Source of the DNA: Nitrosomicrobium frigidum (SeqCode)
GTDB taxonomy: Archaea; Thermoproteota; Nitrososphaeria; Nitrososphaerales; Nitrososphaeraceae
Assembly (NCBI GenBank): GCA_023251115.1
Contig: JAHEZK010000003.1
Coordinates: 1 to 64,000 of the forward strand
Length of the DNA: 64,000 nt
Direction of reading: 5' to 3'
In this document: piece by piece, positions 16,684 through 25,095 of the stretch
Layout: each line of letters begins with the position of its first letter
How positions within the stretch are numbered: the stretch's first letter is position 1
Made by a program: the position numbers and the translations under genes
Notes under the pieces: model-generated
Databases searched by the model: none
Seen by the model: only the letters and a program-made list of their open reading frames with translations
Told to the model about the DNA's origin: nothing

Positions 16684-16953
16684 ATGAAGGATGCCATAAA
16701 GCGCGGAATCGTAAAAACAGTAAGCAATGGAAAGCTATTTTCTAGACATGGGAGAGGATATTCTAAGAATGAATTAATACAATCAGGAGTAACGGATATT
16801 CGTGTAGCCCGAAAAATAAACATACCAATTGATCCTTTTAGAAAAAGTAGTCATGAGGAAAACATCGAGCAACTTAAGGCTTTCTTAAAAACAGAGGACC
16901 CAAAGAACACTACAAAGGTTAAACCAAAAAGGATCAAGAAGCCAACGAAATAA
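16684..16953 (+). CDS. rpl13e: 50S ribosomal protein eL13
   Basis: An 89-residue basic protein. GRGYSKNELIQSGVTDIRVARKINIPIDPFRK followed by ENIEQLKAFLK matches the L13e signature, in which a helix-turn-helix-like segment is followed by a conserved D-x-R-R/K region. eL13 is found in Crenarchaeota and Nitrososphaeria but not in most Euryarchaeota, so it is a useful lineage marker. The C-terminus is a Lys/Pro tail that probably enters rRNA. Stands alone upstream of the CBS gene. Confidence 0.88.
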   Translation: MKDAIKRGIVKTVSNGKLFSRHGRGYSKNELIQSGVTDIRVARKINIPIDPFRKSSHEENIEQLKAFLKTEDPKNTTKVKPKRIKKPTK

Positions 16954-17021
16954 GAACATAAGATAATTTGTTATGGCGCCAAGGTTACAGATTGTGACTA
17001 CCATTCAGCGCCCTTGATTGT

Positions 17022-17041
17022 GGATATATATAAATATATCC
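17022..17041 (+). promoter_or_regulatory. Inverted repeat over the TATA box of the CBS gene
   Basis: The perfect inverted repeat GGATATAT-ATAA-ATATATCC has eight-base arms and a four-base spacer. Its centre is 27 bases before the ATG at 17058, the place expected for the TATA box of a leaderless gene. TBP would therefore sit on the palindrome, and a dimeric regulator could compete with it. AT-rich boxes are often partly symmetric, so the operator role is inference. Confidence 0.5.
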
Positions 17042-17057
17042 TCCCAATAATATATTC

Positions 17058-17690
17058 ATGACAAGCGCGTTAGTTTCTGAAAGCATTTCGTCACTCCTTT
17101 CGTGGCCAGTTGGAAATCTAATGAATAATGATGCAATTATACTTGAGGCAGACAGGAATCTAGATGAAGCAATAAAGAAGATGAAGGAAAGAAATCAGCG
17201 CAGTGTTCTTGCAACACACCTTGGAGAAATAGTAGGTATGGTGAGCAAGACAGATATACTTTATAAGGTAACATCTGAGGGAAAAAATCCTTCCAAGATT
17301 AAACTTAGGGAAATAATGACGTCTCCAGTTCTAGCCGTAAATCCTCAAAACACAATAAAAGACGCTCTTACCATCATGAACAAACGCAATGTACGACAAT
17401 TAATGGTTCACGCGTATTCTGCAGTTCTTGGAATAATATCACGCGAAGATATTTCGAGGAAAATGGAATCTATTGCTCTTTCATCCATAGATGAAGTTCT
17501 ACATGGAACACCAGTATGCATTATTGATACAAAGTCCATTGAATATGTTAAGGACTCTAGTAAGGCAAATTTCAGCTGTGCGTATTGTGGTTCTCCTTTT
17601 GATACAAAAGAAGGGCTTTCAAAACACATTGATAGACTTCATAATGAATCTGGTATCTTGGAAGGAGATGTCAGGCATTTAATGGACTGA
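17058..17690 (+). CDS. CBS-pair protein with C-terminal C2H2 zinc finger
   Basis: A 210-residue protein. Residues 17-72 and 83-137 are two CBS motifs (VGNLMNNDAIILEADRNLDEA and LREIMTSPVLAVNPQNTIKDA) forming one Bateman module that senses adenine nucleotides or related ligands. Residues 172-197 are a C2H2 finger (Cys174, Cys177, His190, His195). The combination suggests a ligand-responsive nucleic-acid-binding regulator. CBS proteins with DNA-binding additions are frequent in Nitrososphaeria. Ligand and target unknown. Confidence 0.82.
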   Translation: MTSALVSESISSLLSWPVGNLMNNDAIILEADRNLDEAIKKMKERNQRSVLATHLGEIVGMVSKTDILYKVTSEGKNPSKIKLREIMTSPVLAVNPQNTIKDALTIMNKRNVRQLMVHAYSAVLGIISREDISRKMESIALSSIDEVLHGTPVCIIDTKSIEYVKDSSKANFSCAYCGSPFDTKEGLSKHIDRLHNESGILEGDVRHLMD

Positions 17691-17696
17691 TAATCG

Positions 17697-17710
17697 TTTT
17701 TTCTTTTGTT
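17697..17710 (+). terminator. Poly-T terminator after the CBS gene
   Basis: Seven bases after the TGA of the CBS gene the coding strand reads TTTTTTCTTTTGTT. Archaeal RNA polymerase terminates at such U-rich runs, where aCPSF1 also acts. No hairpin precedes it, as is usual in archaea. Confidence 0.5.
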
Positions 17711-18085
17711 GCATACCATTGTTCTGTGATCGATATTCATAATTAGTAACTTGAAGTCTTTTTTCCAGTTTTCGACTTGATACGAATTTAATGCTTTTTT
17801 TGCACTTTTAATTTGATGATAATTAGTCCAACATTGGCGAACTAATTTGATTAAGGGCTTTAGAGAAATTAAAAAAACATAAAGAAATTTAGTTTTTGGT
17901 ATAGTTGTATCATTTTGGCTTTGTAAATGATAGAAAATTACTAAAATCTTAAGTACATTGTTGGCAAAAGTGAAAAGTACTTAGGAGTATCTGGAAATTC
18001 TTAGATACAAGGATCGCAATTATTTACCCTGAAGACAGAACATGTGAACCTGATGATTTATTAGGAATTTTCTTGACCTTTTCGA
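17711..18085. other. Intergenic region without recognised features
   Basis: About 375 AT-rich bases with several T runs and A runs. No frame with coding character, tRNA or repeat stands out. The 3' part must hold the promoter of the secreted repeat protein that starts with GTG at 18086. Confidence 0.3.
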
Positions 18086-18766
18086 GTGTCGAGAAATTTC
18101 AAGTTATACTTTGTTTCTGTCCTCACTCTCATAGGTTTTGTCTTGTTTGCTAACTATGATCTATCAAACGCACAGTCAAACATAATCGCACCAAACTTAA
18201 CTGCACCCAGTCTACAGCCAAACTTAACTGCACCCAGTCTACAGCCAAACTTAACTGCACCCAGTCTACAGCCAAACTTAACTGCACCTAATGGATCGCC
18301 TACTGTGGATATTCCAAATACTTCATCTTCTATATCTGAAACCGTGAATGAAGTCCTATCTGGATCAATTGATGGAATGATTGGAGAGACTGTTGACATG
18401 CTAAGCAGTGATACTGCCAAGGTGGGCGATGACTCATCAACAAGTAGTCTCGAAAACGAATTGCCTTCAAGTCTTACCCTAGACAAAAACAATCAGAATG
18501 CTGTGCAAGATACTCCATTGCAAACAAGAATAGAGAGTAACACTACCAGCGGAGTTTTGAACAATAGTAAAATAATTCCGGCTGATAATGAAAGTACTTC
18601 CGATTCTGTAGATGAAATCAAACAGTCACTTCAAAAATCCATGTATAATTCTTCAATTGTACAGAGTTTCGACAATAACAGTTTTACTAAAATAGTGAAT
18701 CAAGATACTTTTGATCAATTTGTTTACAAAATGAAAAATATTCTAGATATCGACCTTTTCAAATAG
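18086..18766 (+). CDS. Secreted Ser/Asn-rich protein with NLTAPSLQP repeats
   Basis: A 226-residue protein with GTG start and a clear signal peptide (residues 1-30, FVSVLTLIGFVLFANYDLSNAQS). Right after the cleavage site there are three and a half tandem copies of a nine-residue unit NLTAPSLQP, each with an N-L-T glycosylation sequon. The rest is rich in Ser, Thr, Asn and Asp with further sequons and no fold that I recognise. It is probably a glycosylated cell-surface or secreted protein. Function unknown. Confidence 0.65.
   Translation: MSRNFKLYFVSVLTLIGFVLFANYDLSNAQSNIIAPNLTAPSLQPNLTAPSLQPNLTAPSLQPNLTAPNGSPTVDIPNTSSSISETVNEVLSGSIDGMIGETVDMLSSDTAKVGDDSSTSSLENELPSSLTLDKNNQNAVQDTPLQTRIESNTTSGVLNNSKIIPADNESTSDSVDEIKQSLQKSMYNSSIVQSFDNNSFTKIVNQDTFDQFVYKMKNILDIDLFK
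18193..18288 (+). repeat. Tandem 27-bp coding repeat, 3.5 copies
   Basis: The 27-base unit begins AAACTTAACTGCACCCAGTC and repeats identically at 18193, 18220 and 18247, with a 15-base partial copy at 18274. Each unit encodes one nine-residue repeat with an N-glycosylation sequon. Identity at the nucleotide level, including third positions, indicates recent expansion by slippage. Confidence 0.95.
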
Positions 18767-19095
18767 CTTTAAACTTCTTTACCTGAGAATCATTAGATGA
18801 ATTGATTCGTAAGGTTAGGTTTGGTAACTTATTCACTTTATCGTTATTAGAAACAGTATCAGGATGATGAGTTTGCAACACAACTACAACAATACTCCGA
18901 TTACACTACAATGGGGCCTGTCTGAAATTCCTTGAACTTTATGAGCTTGCCATTTGGATTGGTTAATTTTTCGGCTATAGTAATTTAAAAAGTATGTCAT
19001 GTGATAATATCAAAGAATTAACATCTTATGTTATATTCTTAATTTAATTAAAGATATTTGAAAACCTTATATTCTTTATATATTTAAGTGAAAAT
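18767..19095. other. Intergenic region upstream of the PII gene
   Basis: About 330 bases. No coding frame is supported. The last 40 bases are very AT-rich, with CTTATATTCTTTATATATTTAAG immediately before the PII start; the upstream half of that tract is about 26 bases from the ATG and is the likely TATA element. A short stretch near 18860-18930 shows no recognisable RNA. Confidence 0.3.
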
Positions 19096-19443
19096 ATGAA
19101 GCGGATTGACGCGATAGTTCATAGTGAAAAGATTCCAGAATTAAACGAAAAGCTTAAAGAAATAGGAGTTGGTGGATTTACAATTACGGATGGAAAGGGC
19201 AGAGGCAAAGGTGAAAAACCTGTAGTCCAATCCGGACGCGGTACAGGAAAATATGTTTCAGAATTTTCTGCAAGAGCAAATTTGTCTACAGTCGTGAATG
19301 ATTCGGAAGTTGATAAGGTAGTACAGACCATTTTAGATACTGTAAGCACTGGCTCTCCAGGGGATGGAAAAATTTTCGTATCGTCAGTTGCTGAAGCAAT
19401 AGATATAGGAACCCAAAAAAGAGGAAACGAAGCTCTCAAATAA
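19096..19443 (+). CDS. PII family nitrogen-regulatory protein
   Basis: A 115-residue PII (GlnB/GlnK) protein. The start MKRIDAIVHSEKIPELNEKL, the T-loop region and the C-terminal signature TGSPGDGKIFVSSVAEAIDI match. PII trimers sense 2-oxoglutarate and ATP/ADP and control ammonium transporters and nitrogen enzymes. The T-loop (RGKGEKPVVQSGRGTGKYV) is Gly-rich and one residue longer near the usual Tyr51 position, so uridylylation-type control is unlikely. No ammonium transporter is adjacent. Confidence 0.93.
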   Translation: MKRIDAIVHSEKIPELNEKLKEIGVGGFTITDGKGRGKGEKPVVQSGRGTGKYVSEFSARANLSTVVNDSEVDKVVQTILDTVSTGSPGDGKIFVSSVAEAIDIGTQKRGNEALK

Positions 19444-19634
19444 CATATTTTCTGATTAGTCATTTTTGAATTATGTACTGTAAAACAACCTAATTGTAAT
19501 CTATTTATTTTTGATCATTTTTTCAATAAGAGAGTAACTAACTTTATGGCGTCAGTTCGCTAATCCATTTTCGAATCGAAGATAAAAAGAAACATATCAC
19601 TTTTAAGTCAGATATCAAAATTATTTACATATTA

Positions 19635-20429
19635 ATGGCTATTGGCAGACAGATACGACTTTCGAGAATTCTAAATGATGGTAAAATGCTTTGTATCCCT
19701 ATGGATCACGGAATAACAAATGGTCCAATACCTGGATTGGAAAACGTTTATGATTTCATTTACAGATGTGAAAAATCAGGAGTTACAAGTATTATTATAA
19801 ACAAAGGAATTATCAAGGCCCTGCCACGACCTCCAACAGTGGGATTAATCGCACACTTATCTGCTAGTACTTCACTTGGCCCTTCGCCAAACAAGAAAGT
19901 ACAGATGGGGAGCGTCGAAGATGCAATAAGACTTGGCGCCGATGGAATTTCAGTTCACATAAACATAGGTGCCAAAGAAGAACCTGAAATGCTTCAAAAG
20001 TTAGGTACAATTTCTGACACATGTAATGAATGGAATGTTCCCTTAATTGCAATGATGTACCCTAGGGGTGAAAACATTAAGGATCCGTATAATGTTGACA
20101 TAGTTTCACATGTAGCTCGGATTGGTGCGGAGGCCGGAGCTGATATTGTTAAGACCGTTTATACCGGTGATAGGAATTCCTTTAAACGGGTTGTAAGAAC
20201 ATGCCCAGTTCCCATAGTTATTGCAGGAGGACCAAAAGCCACCACCGACAAAGATATCCTGGAAATGTGCGACGGGGCCATGCATGCAGGAGCTATTGGT
20301 GTTACCTTTGGGCGAAACATATTCCAACACAAAAACCCTCCTCAGATTCTGACCGCGTTATCAAGGATTATTTTTAACAAAGAAAAGCCAAAAGAGGTAT
20401 TGAGAAATATTGTCAGTCCAAAAAAATAA
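19635..20429 (+). CDS. aroA': 2-amino-3,7-dideoxy-D-threo-hept-6-ulosonate synthase
   Basis: A 264-residue class I aldolase-type TIM barrel (DhnA/ADH synthase family). It contains MDHGITNGPIPGLENVYDF near the N-terminus, IVKTVYTGD with the Schiff-base Lys, and VIAGGPKATTDKDIL near the C-terminal phosphate site. In archaea lacking DAHP synthase this enzyme makes the precursor that the next gene product converts to 3-dehydroquinate. Its 3' end overlaps the next gene by 20 bases, confirming the pair. Confidence 0.9.
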   Translation: MAIGRQIRLSRILNDGKMLCIPMDHGITNGPIPGLENVYDFIYRCEKSGVTSIIINKGIIKALPRPPTVGLIAHLSASTSLGPSPNKKVQMGSVEDAIRLGADGISVHINIGAKEEPEMLQKLGTISDTCNEWNVPLIAMMYPRGENIKDPYNVDIVSHVARIGAEAGADIVKTVYTGDRNSFKRVVRTCPVPIVIAGGPKATTDKDILEMCDGAMHAGAIGVTFGRNIFQHKNPPQILTALSRIIFNKEKPKEVLRNIVSPKK

Positions 20430-21474
20430 GGAATTCATATTAAAACCGCTAGTGAAAAGAGAAAAACTTGATGACTTTCTATCCAAGGTATCGAATGTAT
20501 CACTAGTATACGGGGATCCTGCAGTTATAACAGACAAGAAATTCAAAACGATATTCAACTCTGATAATGCGGATCTTGTTGTGTGCAATAGTTTGGATTT
20601 GTTGAAGAAAAATAAGGAAATTTTGGACAAAAGTGTAGGGTACACAAAAAAAATTGCAAACAATGAGGATCTGGAGGATATTGTTCTTGCTTCTAAATAT
20701 GGAGCAGATTTCGTAATCGTTGAAGTTACTGACTGGAAGATAATTCCGCTAGAGAATCTTATTGCCAAACTTCAGAAAACTGGAACTAAAATTTACACAA
20801 CAACTAAAAATTCAGAAGAAATTAGAACGATGTTCTCTGTTCTGGAACTTGGAGTTGATGGAGTTATATTGGAAACTGACGATGTTACTCAAGTTGAGAA
20901 CTCACATGAGTTGCTTGATAACCCTGCCTTCAATTTAGAATACGCGAAGATTTTAGAATTAAGGGATGTTGGCATGGGCGAGAGGGTGTGCGTTGATACG
21001 GTATCGATGATGACCATAGGCGAGGGAATGCTCATCGGTAGTAAATCAAATTTCTTGTTTCTGGTGCACAATGAATCAATAGGCTCCTCATTCACCTCAC
21101 CTCGACCGTTTAGGGTTAATGCAGGTGCCGTTCATTGCTATACTGCAATGTCAGATGGGACTACAAAATACTTGTCTGAGTTAGAGGCTGGCGTGGAGAT
21201 CCTCGTTGTGAGCAAAGATGGTACTAGTAGAAAGTCTACCGTAGGACGATCGAAGATTGAATCTAGACCAATGAAATTGGTAAAAGCTCAAATAGGAGAT
21301 TCTTGGGGCACTGTAATCTTGCAGAATGCTGAAACAATAAGGCTAATTGCAAAAGACAATAGGTTGGTTTCTGTCACTGATCTAAAAGTCGGTGATGAAG
21401 TCTTGGCTCATACCAAATCTTCATCCGGAAGACATTTTGGTATGCCGGTCGATGAATTCATACTAGAAAAGTAA
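20410..21474 (+). CDS. aroB': 3-dehydroquinate synthase type II
   Basis: A 354-residue archaeal DHQ synthase II. Hallmarks are GMGERVCVDTVSMMTIGEGMLIGS, the NAGAVHCYTAMSDG segment, and a C-terminus with VSVTDLKVGDEVLAH. It performs NAD-dependent oxidative deamination and cyclisation to 3-dehydroquinate, opening the shikimate route to aromatic amino acids. TTG start inside the preceding gene, indicating translational coupling. Length is normal for the family. Confidence 0.93.
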   Translation: MSVQKNKEFILKPLVKREKLDDFLSKVSNVSLVYGDPAVITDKKFKTIFNSDNADLVVCNSLDLLKKNKEILDKSVGYTKKIANNEDLEDIVLASKYGADFVIVEVTDWKIIPLENLIAKLQKTGTKIYTTTKNSEEIRTMFSVLELGVDGVILETDDVTQVENSHELLDNPAFNLEYAKILELRDVGMGERVCVDTVSMMTIGEGMLIGSKSNFLFLVHNESIGSSFTSPRPFRVNAGAVHCYTAMSDGTTKYLSELEAGVEILVVSKDGTSRKSTVGRSKIESRPMKLVKAQIGDSWGTVILQNAETIRLIAKDNRLVSVTDLKVGDEVLAHTKSSSGRHFGMPVDEFILEK

Positions 21475-21566
21475 AACAGCGAACCTATTATGTTTCTAAA
21501 TTTGATTTCAAGATCGTCTCTTTTGCAATGGATTATAATATGAAATTCACTCTTCATTTTTTCAAA

Positions 21567-21703
21567 CTACGCTCTCATCTCTGCTCTCGATATTCCTAGG
21601 GGATTGGAGGCCATTCTCGTAATTGTATCTTGAATTCCTGTGACATTTTTTGTTTCCTAATGAATTCACTAATACGTCTCATGTCAACCTTCAAGTTCAT
21701 CAT
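21567..21703 (-). pseudogene. Possible frameshifted small gene
   Basis: On the minus strand a frame starts MMNLKVDMRRISEFIRKQK at 21703. At a run of six A it meets a second frame that continues NVTGIQDTITRMASNP then LGISRAEMRA and stops at 21567. Neither frame alone looks complete, but joined across the A run they give about 45 residues of protein-like sequence. This may be a small gene broken by slippage at the homopolymer, a sequencing error, or chance. Transcription would run away from the methyltransferase gene. Confidence 0.3.
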
Positions 21704-21797
21704 TTTAGTATGTGATTTAATTAATTTTATTTATCATCCAGTTTATTTTTTTTAAGTATGCGGAATATGGATTGATACTTAAAGAAAAAACAATTCC

Positions 21798-22664
21798 ATG
21801 TTACTTGAATTTCAAAACTCCATAACTCAGGGTAATTGCAGAAAAATTCTTTCAGAATTGACTGCAAATTTCATTCAGCTTACAATAACTTCTCCGCCTT
21901 ATAGAAATGCCATAGATTATGAAGCGCATGTTGAGAAAAATGGCTATTATCGGGGAAAAACGAGAAAAGAAACAGGTGAATATCTCGAAGAGATGGTTGA
22001 AATCTTTAACAATAGCATTTACAGAGTCACTAAAGATGGAGGTTACTGTTGCATAGTAATTGGAAATGAAGTTGTAAATGGTACCATTATCCCGCTTCCT
22101 CATATGTTATTATCAAAGTTGGTTCAACCTTTTGGAAATTGGAACCTTCATGAAGAGATCATATGGCACAAAGTTACTGGTGGTACCAATAGATATGGAT
22201 CTTTTGTAATTAATCCATACCCAAAATATTTTAGAGCCAATATTATGCATGAATTCATACTTGTCTTGAGAAAAGGAGATGTAAATAGTGGGAGAACAAA
22301 TAGGAGTGATATTCTTCCTGCGAAACATGAGGAGTTTACAAAGGAGATCGCAAATTCAGTTTGGCATATTGCGCCTGTTCCACCTGGACACATAAATCAC
22401 CCATGTCCATTCCCAGAAGAGATTCCATACCGCCTTATGAAGCTCTACTCGTACGAGGGCGATATCATACTTGATCCTTTTAATGGTAGCGGGCAAACCA
22501 CTAAAGTAGCGCACAATTTTTCTAGACGATATATCGGAATAGATTTAATGAGTGAATATGTTGCATTGGCCAAGTCGCGAATAAATAATGAAACTCTGCA
22601 TATTAGACCTGAGGCTTTGATAGCAAAGTGGCAAAAAATTCGATCGCATTATTTTACTAATTAG
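21798..22664 (+). CDS. Site-specific DNA methyltransferase (amino-methylating)
   Basis: A 288-residue N4-cytosine/N6-adenine methyltransferase of the beta-like arrangement. The catalytic motif is TSPPYRNAIDY at residues 31-41, and the SAM-binding motif DPFNGSGQTTKVA is at the C-terminal side (about residue 222). TSPPY with S before PPY favours N4-cytosine, though N6-adenine is possible. No restriction endonuclease gene is adjacent, so it appears to be an orphan (solitary) methyltransferase. ATG start. Confidence 0.88.
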   Translation: MLLEFQNSITQGNCRKILSELTANFIQLTITSPPYRNAIDYEAHVEKNGYYRGKTRKETGEYLEEMVEIFNNSIYRVTKDGGYCCIVIGNEVVNGTIIPLPHMLLSKLVQPFGNWNLHEEIIWHKVTGGTNRYGSFVINPYPKYFRANIMHEFILVLRKGDVNSGRTNRSDILPAKHEEFTKEIANSVWHIAPVPPGHINHPCPFPEEIPYRLMKLYSYEGDIILDPFNGSGQTTKVAHNFSRRYIGIDLMSEYVALAKSRINNETLHIRPEALIAKWQKIRSHYFTN

Positions 22665-22955
22665 GAAATTCAAGTATAAGTTGTGATTGCCCATTTCTTG
22701 ATGGGATCATTCTTGAAATAATCTGTATCTGAAGGAATGCGAAATGATTTAATACATCTATCAAACATGGAGCGACTAATCAAGATCCAAATTTGATGAG
22801 AAAAAATACCTTTCTTGTATTCAAAATCAAACTTCGTTCAGATTTATTCAATATTTATTTTATAAAACACTCTTGTCTACTGTTTTTTAATTAATACTTA
22901 ACTAGAATTAAAGCCGAACCTTTTATAGAATTTTTTAGACATATTAGATGACCAG

Positions 22956-24347
22956 TTGCTTCAGACAAAATATGTTAAACTAATTCTATTAGCCCTATTA
23001 CCCATTTTCACCATTTTTTTTCTGGAACACTCTCATGCTAAATTAGAAAATCATGAAATTGCAATTGTATATCCCGCTAACAACAGTTACGTTCAGGCTG
23101 GTAATCTGACCATGACGGGGACAGCATCATATAATTCTAGTCAACACTGTAATGTTTACGCTCTATGGAATGATAAGTCATCCATTCCACATGCAGCGAA
23201 GGCTACAAACGGAGATAATTATTCCATGTGGAATTTCAATTATGATTCTTCATTTCATGAAATAATTGAAGGGCCAAACAAACTCACGGCGATGCTATCA
23301 TGTCTAAATTCACGAGATGAAAACATGACATCTCAATATTCAATAAATGTTCATGGCGTTACAAAGTCGAAAACATTTTCTCCTGCCATAGGCACAGGTT
23401 TACCCGATGCAGATCCAAACATGAAATTAAATAAACAGGAAAAGAATAGCGATGTATTCTCAAGTAATAATTTCGACTTTGCTATTCCAACAATCAATGA
23501 AAATAATTCAAAGATTCAAGTTACCAATTCAGACGAATTCACTGGAGTTTACAGAGCGGATAACAATAGAACATTTAATCCGAATGACACTCTAATGAAC
23601 GGCGGCGTACCACCCTCGATCCTTGAAATAGAATCAAATCAAAATTCTTTTGGACTTTTGTCAAAATCCAACGATACTGGATTATCTGCAGATGCAGGAA
23701 AAGATCAAACAGTCTATGAGGATTCACCTGTCACACTTAATGGTAGTTTGAGTCTGAGTAACAATAGTGTTATCTTGTCTTACTCGTGGAAACAAATTCC
23801 CAATCCCAATATTACGATAGGTAGTGCAAATACTTTAATATGGTCATTTATAGCTCCTACTGTTTCGACCGACACTACGCTTACATTTGAACTTATTGCC
23901 ACTGATAGTAAGGGAAAAATTTCTACAGATGATGTAGATATTATCGTTAGAGATAGCAGCAATATGATAAACGAGCAAAACAAGACCAGTCAGATTACGG
24001 ATAATGGCCAAAATATTAGTAATAACAATGATCATGAACAAAGAAAGATTGTAATTCAAACTTTGATTGATAAAAATCATGTTGCCAAAGGAGAGGAACA
24101 ACAGATAAGGATAGATCTTTTAGACGCCGACTCAGATGATAAGATAAAAAATGCAACAATAAGTGGACAAATTTTAGATTCATCAAAAAAGATAATAAAG
24201 AAATTTGCAATGAAAAATGACACAGGGAACTTGACTTTAGATATACCGGAAAATGCAAAATTAGGGATCTTTGTAGTGAAAGTTAATGGCAGCGCACCCG
24301 GTTACATCTCCTCAAATATGGAGACAAACTTTAAGGTTGAAAAGTAA
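22956..24347 (+). CDS. Secreted PKD-domain surface protein
   Basis: A 463-residue exported protein. TTG start, then a signal peptide (KLILLALLPIFTIFFLEHSHA). Residues 30-125 look like an immunoglobulin-type domain. Residues 247-335 are a PKD domain (ADAGKDQTVYEDSPVTLNGS, then YSWKQI and FELIATDSKGK with DDVDIIV). The C-terminus is another beta-sandwich (IDKNHVAKGEEQQIRIDL). Many Asn-Ser/Thr sequons suggest glycosylation. Probably a cell-surface adhesion or matrix protein. No membrane anchor is visible. Confidence 0.75.
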   Translation: MLQTKYVKLILLALLPIFTIFFLEHSHAKLENHEIAIVYPANNSYVQAGNLTMTGTASYNSSQHCNVYALWNDKSSIPHAAKATNGDNYSMWNFNYDSSFHEIIEGPNKLTAMLSCLNSRDENMTSQYSINVHGVTKSKTFSPAIGTGLPDADPNMKLNKQEKNSDVFSSNNFDFAIPTINENNSKIQVTNSDEFTGVYRADNNRTFNPNDTLMNGGVPPSILEIESNQNSFGLLSKSNDTGLSADAGKDQTVYEDSPVTLNGSLSLSNNSVILSYSWKQIPNPNITIGSANTLIWSFIAPTVSTDTTLTFELIATDSKGKISTDDVDIIVRDSSNMINEQNKTSQITDNGQNISNNNDHEQRKIVIQTLIDKNHVAKGEEQQIRIDLLDADSDDKIKNATISGQILDSSKKIIKKFAMKNDTGNLTLDIPENAKLGIFVVKVNGSAPGYISSNMETNFKVEK

Positions 24348-24555
24348 GAAAGATAGATTCTAAAAAAAATACCAATGTTGCGGGATGGACATCATTTTCA
24401 GAGCATACATAATAAAATAAATATATGATATTTTAATATATTCAGAAACTGTGTAGGTAAAATACTCTCCGTAGTAACACTATTTGTAGTAATGTAAATT
24501 GAAGTTTGACAGACTGGGATATTGTCATGTTTGTAAGCGTACCCAATGCTTGCAT

Positions 24556-24876
24556 TTATGAATTGTTGAAACTACGGATCTTATTTATGGCGTCACCGCT
24601 CAGTTTTAGAGTATACGCAGAGGAGTCATCATCAGAATAGTGGGATAATTCGTCTAGAAACTTGGTCTTGTCTTTTCCTCTCTCATAAAGACCTCCTGAC
24701 TCTTTAACACATAATGGGAATTTTTGCATTTTAAGGCCATTTGAATTCAAATAATTTATGAAACGTCGGTATCCTTCGGTATCGTACCAATCAATCTGTC
24801 TTTCTTCACAGTAGGCTATCCACACATCAATAGTATTTTGAAAGAATGCCCTATCTCTTAATTGTTCAAGCAACAT
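24556..24876 (-). CDS. Hypothetical protein (106 aa)
   Basis: A mainly helical 106-residue protein (MLLEQLRDRAFFQNTIDVWIAYCEERQIDWY). I chose the internal ATG at 24876 rather than the longer frame, because the extra N-terminal residues are AT-encoded and the promoter-like AATATATATTTA lies about 37 bases before this ATG. No family recognised. It is divergent from a 31-residue membrane-peptide gene, with which it may share a bidirectional promoter. Confidence 0.5.
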   Translation of the reverse strand: MLLEQLRDRAFFQNTIDVWIAYCEERQIDWYDTEGYRRFINYLNSNGLKMQKFPLCVKESGGLYERGKDKTKFLDELSHYSDDDSSAYTLKLSGDAINKIRSFNNS

Positions 24877-24951
24877 ATTATACACTTTCTTAATATGAAT
24901 CAAATTAAATATATATTTAGGTTGATAATTGGCTTTAAAAATTATAGGAGA

Positions 24952-25047
24952 ATGCAACAAGCATTCAAGACTGTAATTAAAGCGATAATCGTAATAATCC
25001 TAGTAATAGTCGGAATCTCCGGGTTGCACAACAAATTGGAAAATTAG
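24952..25047 (+). CDS. 31-residue single-span membrane peptide
   Basis: An ATG at 24952 is preceded by a good Shine-Dalgarno sequence (TAGGAG, three bases upstream). The peptide MQQAFKTVIKAIIVIILVIVGISG followed by LHNKLEN has a short basic N-terminus and one hydrophobic helix of about 18 residues. This looks like a small regulatory or structural membrane peptide. Three bases after the stop there is a strong hairpin. The ribosome-binding site and the hairpin support expression. No homolog recognised. Confidence 0.5.
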   Translation: MQQAFKTVIKAIIVIILVIVGISGLHNKLEN

Positions 25048-25049
25048 TT

Positions 25050-25095
25050 CACTGGTGGGTATTGGTGGAGTTGACAATAGGACGACCCACCAGTG
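25050..25095 (+). repeat. Perfect 11-bp inverted repeat (hairpin)
   Basis: CACTGGTGGGT at 25050-25060 is the exact reverse complement of ACCCACCAGTG at 25085-25095, with a 24-base spacer. It starts three bases after the stop of the 31-residue peptide gene. It is much more GC-rich than its surroundings. In RNA it would form a stable stem with a 24-base loop, perhaps a 3'-end stabiliser. It could also be a DNA site or a trace of a mobile element; no transposase is nearby. Confidence 0.6.

Noticed and set aside
18193-18288. Short regularly repeated units as a CRISPR array
   Set aside because: The 27-base units abut without spacers, and they encode an in-frame nine-residue protein repeat after a signal peptide.
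19119-19463. 114-codon minus-strand frame over the PII gene
   Set aside because: It is antisense to a clear PII gene and has no domain of its own.
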